This document shows positions 19,501 through 24,608 of a stretch of DNA of 64,000 nt, in pieces (position 1 is the first letter of the stretch; every line of letters starts with the position of its first letter). The notes below the pieces were generated by a model, which had not been told where the DNA came from, ran no database searches, and saw nothing but the letters and a program-made list of their open reading frames with translations. The position numbers and the translations under genes are program-made. Location of the stretch: the NCBI GenBank assembly GCA_017549285.1, contig JAFYVE010000006.1, forward strand, positions 1 through 64,000, written 5' to 3'. The DNA comes from Clostridia bacterium (GTDB lineage Bacteria; Bacillota; Clostridia; Oscillospirales; Acutalibacteraceae).

Positions 19501-19872
19501 CCCGAAGTTGTCAGAGTAACAGTTGACGGCATTGATATCACAGATTGTGAAATCAATGAAGACGGTAATAAGGTATGGACATATACATTCACAGTTGTTC
19601 AGACAGGTGAAAACGCTTATGATGTTGTTCTTTATGATCGTAACGGTGAATGTGGTGACGCCATAAAGACAGAAACAATTTTTGTTGAAGAAGCACCTGA
19701 AGAAATTATTCCCGATGCTCCCGAAACAGAAGAACCTTCAGATGATAACACCGGTAACGGTGCTGATGAAGACGATTCTGCAGATAACGGAGATAACGGA
19801 ATGAGCATCTTCAGCAAAATCATTGAATTTATCAAAAAGATTATCAATTTCTTCAGGAGGGTATTTGCATGA
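10519..19872 (+). CDS. Giant secreted metallophosphoesterase / Ig-like / VWA protein 2 (3117 aa)
   Basis: A Sec signal peptide (about 1-35) leads into a calcineurin-like metallophosphoesterase domain: Asp50, GGD (Asp83), GNHD (Asn123-Asp125), His188 and GHNH (226-229). Five Big_2-like Ig domains (WSSS..VATI patterns) are interleaved with four beta-trefoil-like repeats (Y-V-L-A-H ... YLAL), located near nucleotides 12165-12700, 14005-14530, 14540-15040 and 15045-15620. A VWA domain follows with MIDAS DHSTS at Asp1868/Ser1870/Ser1872 and SDG at Asp2000. The C-terminal region matches giant protein 1 and ends in an acidic linker and an amphipathic FSKIIEFIKKIINFFRR helix. GGAGG (10507-10511) precedes the ATG. 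A cell-surface enzyme/adhesin is inferred. Confidence 0.87.
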   Translation: MKKVISLLLSVVIAFSVITPAIPGLDFADIKAEAASGSGSAYATLFTTSDLQVNDYYKQVETMISYAVDDGYSAPDALLFGGDFQTSSNAEESITHHMDNMERLFNKFFPYYHTDNLVFIKGNHDARDERHYETGLYEFDNFMVYVINEDDYRAGNLNDAKTASENLKIAMDRLLTSGNDKPVFVMTHVPFHHNSRGEYSQSAYGRYLFEVLNDYGNYMDIIFLFGHNHSGAFDDYIGGSVNYLGVGDTIYISSYDGKNNLNYGAEHYTSETLTFTYANYGYGGYSNNTEGTITDTVHDIGAVKSTKIETMGVFDIYEDKITLSRYTLEGKYNEIKTINRKTPSAADGSCSEPYVNVAGYGEAFVGTATGAVANATGFSENATYTWKSSNTNIAKVNGTSSVCQISYVGEGTATITVTVKEGSQTASASYDVKVSGNTVGAHAVSTSVLMGFSDVTGQTLEYYNIDFPYSISLSGYYTAAKSVSNEKWTTSAASVATVNNGLVTFVGNGNATITYSVDIVDANGTKKTYNSSVTFIVSNGDKFVASDEIIGYKNNYYPVEILSPGNRYVLYSPRTNYTESSAASSIAISGEKTTNGSYGALKGVSVTPVNNVITTDNELIVWECIKSDSSGLYYLKNLSTGEYFVTRYSNPTKLFTTTATLSEYSIESYQFKVFRYATDVIDGGVQVLMANNTNAYVRNDGSKFYSSSSPAVVIPYQAETILAEPETEAHIEMGGDYVEDSTQTVYKVTDATSIRLYGEHKNYGGNVVETWSSSDTSVATISADGTVDFTGTSGKTTITYTIKSDNVPAKSLTFTLVSKNGREATRTFRYVENIQTDRPYIFVNKSSLTPGDGFALSTSKISKTAMLPADIEIKQNEIHDYLYVEIPASSSPEYVWTTGGLDTSFVYITTEKSIQYTWWNDLNNDGIKDFTEGSGEITYSNGYLEGVGEIAGVNNMMPTSEYLGAEITGYGEWGVTGSLYTLPLAEADLNNLAPHEFIYTGDELYNKHIADVSSKYGSYTGNTAVGYHSSGYYGIGGVGSSYSRVYAFEEVFPDPTAVILSNYEYVGKEVTRDEVCPHQTEQLMAEAQNFPDGTKTYKWSSSNTDVATIDANGKITYTGKAGKTTITLEITNTSDVSENNISDTQTVEITVNPSQIDTSNDKYKFYLTDKFEDGKEYVLAHVNTEQSDAAKNDGLSYTISTERYNDNLAKGEVNPIVAGSPDYIENPTETSIWTATAAGEDGYFYLTDASGNYLAIQYDSGDYDVVRSFSSMEGATNSQGTAISADSFLIKTDGEYLYSKSSGTRGVLFNYGSSAGSTKRFSVGSGKSTFKLFGRTPLDVDIYYKTESLVPGYSYVLAHTPDSGITYTVSSNEYAGSDGNYVKADLGHVIKSGDPSYIEDPIESSIWKAVESGESGYVYLVDQNGHYLALDYTKPRTLSSFASIDSATNNNGDPIDPDCFLFYYNNGYIQSKGSGSGGISFNLGTTTPRFQVSSTMAKFEIFSKKTTQATYYLTDTLTEGMQYIIANSNVAGSAYIASSNMYTNNITPRLKEGTVSVSGSSVYIENPENALVLTCVKSEKNGYYYLVDSNGKYLTLNALRNQDANGDRIGTDTAVVAMAELDEYERIYSQLRYRVSSTSGTFVLQNAGGTTENSDGTSTIKAGYLTFYYSGTSNPRLTLSMWAPKEESVYLYALKDEEPAEAADPQTQIRINGATSSKDITNQLYNRYFIENGDSERLLRYVKDVNAGYTYEWSSSDTSIATIDNEGLVTYTGKEGYVVISLKVTGTDINGIPYTETVITTLQVFDGPFELSSNDYPEYPYEGSIRVNKTASNIVNGYKFQETGVTEIELGATGVPVTRPVDVIVIFDHSTSMNDNKKLQDAMEKTQEFALRVLETNPNNRIAIVAFDSMGSRYKSAISTEVLNTLNESEAGVITGDGTIENAFVAAGDEAALIESIKSLSTNNQGNTNYDYGLKKAYDILKHAKDDGSPNDRIVVFMSDGEPNQFNGVQIDSSTAESNAIREAWLTGDKQFFIDNGYLNADGSVKDEYPAFALFNEDGDNWYAKALKTPTGEPSNLPAFDYYAPYQTGLGAKIFSIGYHTKDTFGALSKMASTPADYFNDIGSELSAAFDKIIFQVFYAASDAVVTDKMGAQFDVQFAPAVTIQGTTYTFSPSFEVGAWTLDNQGNRVAYNVIEKITFATNDNGDLTSATSTLTGDAFDEAASTVEGQYVSYNLLTETFTWNIGDINRNEITLKYYASLTGAAKGEREAGIYNTNESAKLSYTNYRGTKNCSKFFPVPTLGWNQAAVSYEFYLVDENGQPIGLTGSVVPFAERVIIGREQTKALLLNEKGEVSSSLIAESVLPEGYKLFNPDAVYNISVSSAADGSSGSASISDDTLTTYFRNGSYYINVNGEVPDVTSYYNTAVSFAVKVSEGLVPDTIVIDYGLPVNINVLGNDYVVDGGEITGVAKTVNTTDLNNIGHTSSKLASGGKTDVQMTYGNVTVSEPDIYNPYGQYITYTPTRTDMNTEDVFYYEYFAGGKYYYAQVVVIPATNIYYEESFMNFVDGNGYKWEDVGTTLEEKFQAEDRPGNFAFDDFDADNAYGYDNAYADNYTYSLGSAKMTTVDQDSAGKEPKATFTFAGTGFNLYSVTNSDTGMIQVTIYKAGTTTIVKNFLVDTYYGYTGEGDSLAPAPVEDGIYQVPVLSRSDLDYGTYDVVIKPLYSRAFDPNYADGAGEYSIYVDSVRIFNPAGVDGNVSDAVGDAYLKDGEYAPEFKEIRDIVISAEDFSNNVTSLGYNGAIFLDGKTDAGLATYKAQGPKNELYLAPNQAVSFMVSSETADTLASLQLGMKVVSGGATAKVVVMNTSEKSPNYFELNSAHEMFRDIDSAIVWNQEKITYGDDNVYETLHPIVIANVSDTEVISLTSLKWAYTSAPDAGESAMSFMVNEETPMMATFALRRAMAVAEPYNEENVTIEWSDTSFVEGKEATLTVTTLPEVVRVTVDGIDITDCEINEDGNKVWTYTFTVVQTGENAYDVVLYDRNGECGDAIKTETIFVEEAPEEIIPDAPETEEPSDDNTGNGADEDDSADNGDNGMSIFSKIIEFIKKIINFFRRVFA

Positions 19873-20108
19873 AAAATTATATAAAACCCGGCATCTCTTT
19901 CCAGAGTCTGGAGCTTGCAACAAATATAGCTGCAGGGTGTGTATATACAGCAACACTTGCTCCTGCAGAATGTCCTGTTGACATTCCCGGCCAGCCAGGG
20001 CTGTCAGTCTTCCAGGAAGAAACAGGCTGTATGCTTTATTCTCCCGAAGGAAATGACCTGATCTGCTATCACGTACCAACAGCAGACTCAAACGTATTTG
20101 AATCTTAA
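19869..20108 (+). CDS. Candidate modified-peptide precursor 2 (YIKP peptide)
   Basis: The peptide has 79 aa and starts MKNYIKPGI, with cysteines at 24, 35, 54 and 66. Its ATG overlaps the TGA of giant protein 2 (ATGA at 19869-19872). Its AGGAGGG site (19855-19861) lies inside that gene, so it is translationally coupled. It is homologous to peptide 1 and has an extra Cys35 flanked by Pro. The region after residue 24 is rich in Pro, Gly and Cys (ECPVDIPGQPG), a plausible modified core. Radical SAM enzyme 2 and the PqqD-like protein are encoded downstream. Secretion is not evident from the sequence. Confidence 0.8.
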   Translation: MKNYIKPGISFQSLELATNIAAGCVYTATLAPAECPVDIPGQPGLSVFQEETGCMLYSPEGNDLICYHVPTADSNVFES

Positions 20109-20115
20109 TTTCCAC

Positions 20116-20147
20116 AAAGCCGTGTCCTTTTCCGATGGCACGGCTTT
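20116..20147 (+). terminator. Weak terminator or attenuator after peptide 2
   Basis: A 9-bp stem, AAAGCCGTG / CACGGCTTT, with a 14-base loop and only a short T run. It sits between peptide 2 and the lipoprotein and may reduce rather than stop transcription into the modifying enzymes. Confidence 0.55.
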
Positions 20148-20170
20148 TCGGATATTTAAAGGTGAACTTT

Positions 20171-20842
20171 ATGAGATTAATCAGAATTATTTCAGCTTTT
20201 GTGTTAATATCGGTAATTCTTCTATTTGCATCCTGCACACCTGCAGAAAAAGAAGAAACCGTAACAGGTGTTCAGTTTCCCGTTACGGTTATGAATGATA
20301 TTGTTATTGAAGATATGTATTCTTATAGCGGTGAATTTCCCGAAGACGGAAGTTTTGCTGAAAAAGAGAATGTAGTGGCACTTAAGGTCAGAAATGAATC
20401 AGAAAAACCATTACAGTTTTTAAGAATTTATGTCACAACAGACCTGAAGGAAATGGTTTTTGAAATTTCAACTCTTCCCTCAGGAATGGCTGTGAATGTT
20501 TTTGAAAAAAGCGGACAGTCTCTCAGTAAAAATGAAAAAATAACCGATATAAAGGGTTATGCTCGTGCAGATTTTGAAAATCAGATAGGACTTATGCGAG
20601 AAACATTTGAAATTGACGTGCACGATAAGATTATCAATATAAAAAATATCTCAGGAGCCGATATTGATTCTGATATCTATCTCTATTATAAAAAGAAAGA
20701 TAAAGACGGTAATTATTTCGGCGGAATCACTTTCCGTACAAAAGCAGACGGGCTTAAAGCAGGTGAACTCAAACAGCTTCCTGCATCACATTTTGACCTT
20801 TCTGACAGCGAAGTGATTTTTATAGATTATGCAGATAATTAA
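20171..20842 (+). CDS. Lipoprotein of the peptide-modification locus
   Basis: The protein has 223 aa. Its N terminus is a lipoprotein signal ending in LLFASC, so it should be anchored on the outside of the membrane. The mature part looks beta-rich (alternating hydrophobic stretches such as ENVVALKVRNESEKPLQFL), like an Ig-type fold, and matches no family I recognise. An AAAGGTG site (20158-20164) is 6 bases before the ATG at 20171; an in-frame ATG at 20135 lies inside the terminator hairpin and is unlikely. It is encoded between peptide 2 and radical SAM 2, so a role in surface presentation or immunity for the peptide is possible but not shown. Confidence 0.75.
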   Translation: MRLIRIISAFVLISVILLFASCTPAEKEETVTGVQFPVTVMNDIVIEDMYSYSGEFPEDGSFAEKENVVALKVRNESEKPLQFLRIYVTTDLKEMVFEISTLPSGMAVNVFEKSGQSLSKNEKITDIKGYARADFENQIGLMRETFEIDVHDKIINIKNISGADIDSDIYLYYKKKDKDGNYFGGITFRTKADGLKAGELKQLPASHFDLSDSEVIFIDYADN

Positions 20843-20895
20843 AAGCATTTTATGATATCTGTTTTTATTGATTGAAGAGTTTAGGGGTGAAAAAA

Positions 20896-22041
20896 TTGGA
20901 TAACAAACCTGTATCAATAAATCCCGTTCCGGATGAACCGTTGATATCTTCATATCTTCATAACAGGGCAAGGGATATGGGCATTCCCGTTTCGGGTACT
21001 TTTGAAATCACTGGAAGATGCAATTTCAACTGCAGAATGTGTTATGTTCATAATCAGCAGAGTAATCTGATGCAAAAAGAAGAACTTTCTGCCGAGTGGT
21101 GGATTGAAACAGGAAGAAAAGCAGTTGAAGCAGGTATGGTTTTTCTTCTTATAACAGGCGGAGAACCTCTTCTTCGTGATGATTTTCCCGAAATCTATAA
21201 GGCTCTGCACGAAATGGGGCTTGTTATTTCAATTAATTCAAACGGATATCTTCTTTCGGGAAAAATAAAAGAACTTTTCAGTAAGTATCCGCCCAACCGA
21301 ATAAACATTTCACTTTACGGGTCGGATAATGATACTTATGAAAAATTTACGGGTGTACGTGCTTTTGATACAATAATCCGTAATATAGCAGAAATGCGTG
21401 AAATGGGAATAAGTATGCGATTCAATTGCAGTATTACGCCCGATAACCGTGATGATATGGAAAATATCTTCAATGTTGCCAATGAACTTGGTATGCATAT
21501 AAAAACAACATCATATATGTATCCTCAGACAAGACTTAACGGTACATTCGGTGAAAATAATAACAGGCTTTCACCTTCTGAGGCTGCCGAATGCCGTGTA
21601 GGGTGGTCACGTCTTCGTTATTCAACTGATGATTTCCTTTCACGTGCCAGAGGAATGAAGAAAACTATTGATGAATTCCTTGCGACAGAACGTGAATGTG
21701 AAGAAGAAAACGGAATTCGTTGCAGAGCAGGCAGAAGCAGTTTCTGGCTTAATAAAAAAGGTGAAATGGCTGTATGCGGAATGATCGACAAATCATTTGA
21801 TATTAAAGAACTCGGATTTGTTGAAGCGTGGAATCAGGTAAAGAAGCTCTCTGCTTCGATAAGGTTGCCTGCTGAATGTCTGAATTGTCCTTACAGAAGC
21901 ATTTGTAATGTCTGTGCAGCAGTATGTTATACGGAAACAGGGGATTTTTCAAAGAAACCCGAATATGTGTGTCAGTTCAGCCGTGAAACAGCAAGACTTA
22001 CACAAATTGAACTTGAAAGGCTTACAAAAAATGGAAATTAA
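20896..22041 (+). CDS. Radical SAM/SPASM peptide-modifying enzyme 2
   Basis: The protein has 381 aa. CX3CX2C is Cys42-Cys46-Cys49, followed by ITGGEPLL. A SPASM-type C-terminal region carries RCRAG, VCGM, ECLNCPYRSIC, CAA and YVC. It is collinear with radical SAM 1 through most of its length, so the pair arose by duplication. TTG at 20896 follows AGGGGTG (20883-20889) with 6-base spacing; GTG at 20887 and TTG at 20872 are less likely. The 3' end overlaps the PqqD-like gene by 11 bases, indicating translational coupling of enzyme and chaperone. The likely substrate is the peptide at 19869, possibly also the one at 10102. Confidence 0.85.
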   Translation: MDNKPVSINPVPDEPLISSYLHNRARDMGIPVSGTFEITGRCNFNCRMCYVHNQQSNLMQKEELSAEWWIETGRKAVEAGMVFLLITGGEPLLRDDFPEIYKALHEMGLVISINSNGYLLSGKIKELFSKYPPNRINISLYGSDNDTYEKFTGVRAFDTIIRNIAEMREMGISMRFNCSITPDNRDDMENIFNVANELGMHIKTTSYMYPQTRLNGTFGENNNRLSPSEAAECRVGWSRLRYSTDDFLSRARGMKKTIDEFLATERECEEENGIRCRAGRSSFWLNKKGEMAVCGMIDKSFDIKELGFVEAWNQVKKLSASIRLPAECLNCPYRSICNVCAAVCYTETGDFSKKPEYVCQFSRETARLTQIELERLTKNGN

Positions 22042-22291
22042 AAAGAAAGTTATTCTGCGTTCGGTTGCAGGTGAATATATGCTTATGCCCGTTGGTGAAA
22101 CCGTGTCAGAGTATAATGGCATATTTATGCTGACTGAAAGTGCATATCTGTTGTGGAAAGCAATAACTGACGGCGGAGAAAAAGAAGACCTTGAAAAAGT
22201 TCTTAAGGATGAATACGGAATTGACGATGAAACTGCAGAAGCAGATGTTACTGAGTTTATCGAAAAATTGCATTCATACGGAATTGTCTGA
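22031..22291 (+). CDS. PqqD-like peptide chaperone (RiPP recognition element)
   Basis: The protein has 86 aa with the PqqD-fold pattern: a beta-rich N terminus (VAGEYMLMPVGE), then LTESAYLLWKAI and a C-terminal helical part (DVTEFIEKL). PqqD-type proteins bind the leader peptide of RiPP precursors and present it to the radical SAM enzyme. The ATG lies inside the end of radical SAM 2 in another frame (11-base overlap). It is the only PqqD-like gene in the locus, so it probably serves both enzymes. This small protein strongly supports the RiPP reading. Confidence 0.8.
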   Translation: MEIKKKVILRSVAGEYMLMPVGETVSEYNGIFMLTESAYLLWKAITDGGEKEDLEKVLKDEYGIDDETAEADVTEFIEKLHSYGIV

Positions 22292-22309
22292 TTTTAAATT
22301 AAATACAAA

Positions 22310-22346
22310 AAAGGAGCTTAACTTCTGATTTAAGTTAAGCTCCTTT
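22310..22346. terminator. Bidirectional terminator closing the peptide locus
   Basis: A perfect 15-bp stem, AAAGGAGCTTAACTT / AAGTTAAGCTCCTTT, with a 7-base loop. It lies between the convergent PqqD-like gene and the radical SAM gene at 22350. Confidence 0.9.
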
Positions 22347-22349
22347 ATT

Positions 22350-23762
22350 TTATTGCATTTTTGCTTTACCGCCGTCACGGTAATACTGTGTTCTTGTTTT
22401 GGGATGAGGGTTGTTTGCCCAGATTTCTTCTGCGACGGGTTTCCATTCAAGGGCAAATTCATCACATTTTCTGCAGAGTGTGTCAACGTCTTCTTCAATG
22501 ATAAGGTCTGTTGACTTTGCACCTGTCTTTCTGATGATTTCACGGAGTTTTTCGGGGTTTTCAAGCATCGGACAAGGTCTGAGATGATTGTCATTGAAGG
22601 GCTGTCCTTTTCTGTATTCAGTGAAAAGAGGATTTTTAAGGCCTTCAAGAAGTGTATGTGTATGAATATTTGCGTCTGAGTAATGAATGAATACGCAGGG
22701 CTCCATATCACCTCGTGAGTTGATGTGAAAGTAGTTTCTGCCTGCTGCAATACAGCCGCCGACAAATTCACCGTCATCCTGGAAGTCAAAAATAAACATC
22801 GGTTTGCCCATCTTACTGTTTCTGATTCTTCTGAGCCAGTGATACATATATTTTCTCTGAGCAGGAGAGGGGATGAGATTTTTGTCAGCTTCGTGACCTA
22901 CGGGCATATAGTTGAAATAGAAACCGAACTTGACACCCTTTTCTATCATAAGGTCAATAAATTTGTCACTTGTAACATAGTCAACGTTTGTTCTTGTGTA
23001 GCATACTGAGATGCCGAAAATGATCTTGTTTTTCTTGAGAAGATCCATTTTTTCAAGAGTTGTCTTATAAGCGCCGTCACCTCTGCGCCAGTCGTTGCTT
23101 TCTTCACTGCCTTCGATGCTCAGTGCGAGAGAGAGGTTGCCCACACGTTTAAGCTCATCGCAGAATTCCTGATCAATAAGTGTTGCGTTTGTGTATGCAA
23201 GGAAAACGCAATCAGGATTCTGTTCACAGACTTTTATTATATCTTTTTTTCTGATAAGGGGCTCGCCGCCTGTGTACATAAAGATGTGGGTGCCGAGTTC
23301 TTTACCCTGAGAAACGATGCTCTGCATATCTTCAAGAGAGAGATTGAGTTTGTGACCGTATTCGGCAGCCCAGCAACCTTTACAGTTGAGGTTACACGCA
23401 CTTGTGGGGTCCATAAGAAGAAGCCACGGAATATTGCATCTGAACTTTTCTCTGTTTTCACGGACCTGTTTTGTGCCCTTAAGACCTGCTTCGTAGCCAA
23501 AAGCATAGACCATCTGCTTGAGGATAGCAGGGTCAGTGTCATTTATTATATTTTTTGCAAGCTGAATATAAATGTTATCGGGGTCTTCAGCGCCTTTTTT
23601 CATGCTGTCAAGAGTTTTGCCCGGAAAAATACCGCTGAACAGACTGAATACACAGCCTGCGAACTTAGGGATATTCTTTTCAGGGTCTTTCTTTATATAT
23701 TTTATTGCTTTGTCGGTAGCTGCAAAAAGCCCCGCTTTTGCAATTTTATCTTTTGCAGACAT
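22350..23762 (-). CDS. Radical SAM protein, COG0535-type
   Basis: The protein has 470 aa. An N-terminal helical extension of about 115 residues precedes the radical SAM core: CNLNCKGC gives the CX3CX2C motif, followed by MYTGGEP. C-terminal cysteines (GGCIAAG, EPCVF, RPCPM, LCRKC) suggest a SPASM/twitch-like auxiliary cluster. It is not a close paralogue of the two enzymes upstream and has its own promoter. It converges on the peptide locus, so a shared pathway is not implied. The ATG at 23762 has a GGAG site; in-frame codons further up are less likely. The substrate is unknown. Confidence 0.8.
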   Translation of the reverse strand: MSAKDKIAKAGLFAATDKAIKYIKKDPEKNIPKFAGCVFSLFSGIFPGKTLDSMKKGAEDPDNIYIQLAKNIINDTDPAILKQMVYAFGYEAGLKGTKQVRENREKFRCNIPWLLLMDPTSACNLNCKGCWAAEYGHKLNLSLEDMQSIVSQGKELGTHIFMYTGGEPLIRKKDIIKVCEQNPDCVFLAYTNATLIDQEFCDELKRVGNLSLALSIEGSEESNDWRRGDGAYKTTLEKMDLLKKNKIIFGISVCYTRTNVDYVTSDKFIDLMIEKGVKFGFYFNYMPVGHEADKNLIPSPAQRKYMYHWLRRIRNSKMGKPMFIFDFQDDGEFVGGCIAAGRNYFHINSRGDMEPCVFIHYSDANIHTHTLLEGLKNPLFTEYRKGQPFNDNHLRPCPMLENPEKLREIIRKTGAKSTDLIIEEDVDTLCRKCDEFALEWKPVAEEIWANNPHPKTRTQYYRDGGKAKMQ

Positions 23763-23796
23763 GGTGATCTCCTCTCTTGTTTGCAAAGTACATAAT

Positions 23797-23825
23797 AGTA
23801 TAACACATTATTTTTATTGTGTAAA
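23797..23825 (-). promoter_or_regulatory. Promoter of the COG0535 radical SAM gene
   Basis: On the minus strand, TTTACA (23825-23820), a 17-base spacer and TATACT (23802-23797), 35 bases before the start codon. Confidence 0.8.
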
Positions 23826-23869
23826 CACTTTTATCGTTATTAAGTATACAGATTTTTAAAATAATCTGC

Positions 23870-23898
23870 TTGTATCATTGTGCATTATATGTTATTAT
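23870..23898 (+). promoter_or_regulatory. Promoter of the TVP38 / NptA-like / mntP operon
   Basis: TTGTAT (23870-23875), 17 bases and TATTAT (23893-23898), about 31 bases before the ATG at 23930. Confidence 0.65.
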
Positions 23899-23929
23899 TA
23901 TTAAATGAACATTAAAAAATGAGGTAGAA

Positions 23930-24607
23930 ATGGATAATAGAAAAAAAGAAACAGCCGGAATAATTTTAAGGGCTGCAGTTGCAATGATTCTGTTTGTTAT
24001 CGCAATAGTAAATTATGACAAACTGTCGGGGCTTGATGTGGAAGCGCTTCTTTCACAGTTTGATAAAACAGGAGTAATTGTAGCCGTTGTGCTCGGTTTG
24101 TATTTTGTAAAGGGACTTATATTTGTACTTCCTGCATCGGTAATTTATGTTGCAGTAGGTGTTATTCTTGATACGTGGCTTGCAATCGGAGTGAATGTTC
24201 TCGGTATCATAATCGAGATTCTTGCCGCATATTTACTCGGCAGATTTTTAGGCAAAGACTATGTTCACCGTCTTCTCTCAAAAAAAGAAGCGGGAAGGAA
24301 GATTCTTGCAACCAATTTTCAGGATAAGAAATGGCTCATTTTTGTAACCCGACTTCTGCCCGTGTTTCCCATAGACTTTCTGAGTCTGTTTTTCGGGGCA
24401 ACAAAGAGCAACGGTTTTGTACATTTTATTCTGTCTGTTGCAGGTCTTGCACCGAGAGTAATTCTTTTTACCATAATCGGTGATAATCTCTTTAAATGGA
24501 TTCCTATGGACAAACTGATTTTTATAATAATCTGCTGTATTCCCGTCGGAGTTATTGTATATCTCGTAAAAAAATTTGTTTTAGATAAAAAGAAAAAGGA
24601 GAATTGA
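23930..24607 (+). CDS. TVP38/TMEM64 family membrane protein
   Basis: The protein has 225 aa with about five hydrophobic segments. It has the SNARE-associated/DedA-like core with FVLPASVIYVAVG, a conserved AAYLLGRFLGK helix, and RLLPVFPIDFLSLFFGAT, which is characteristic of the TVP38 branch. These proteins are thought to act in lipid scrambling or membrane homeostasis; the exact role is unknown. GAGGT lies 6 bases before the ATG. It ends one base before the Na/Pi transporter gene and is the first of three cotranscribed membrane-protein genes. Confidence 0.87.
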   Translation: MDNRKKETAGIILRAAVAMILFVIAIVNYDKLSGLDVEALLSQFDKTGVIVAVVLGLYFVKGLIFVLPASVIYVAVGVILDTWLAIGVNVLGIIIEILAAYLLGRFLGKDYVHRLLSKKEAGRKILATNFQDKKWLIFVTRLLPVFPIDFLSLFFGATKSNGFVHFILSVAGLAPRVILFTIIGDNLFKWIPMDKLIFIIICCIPVGVIVYLVKKFVLDKKKKEN

Positions 24608-24608
24608 T

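Noticed and set aside
20135-20170. Upstream ATG for the lipoprotein gene
   Set aside because: It lies inside the hairpin at 20116-20147 and would put 12 residues before the lipoprotein signal; AAAGGTG favours 20171.
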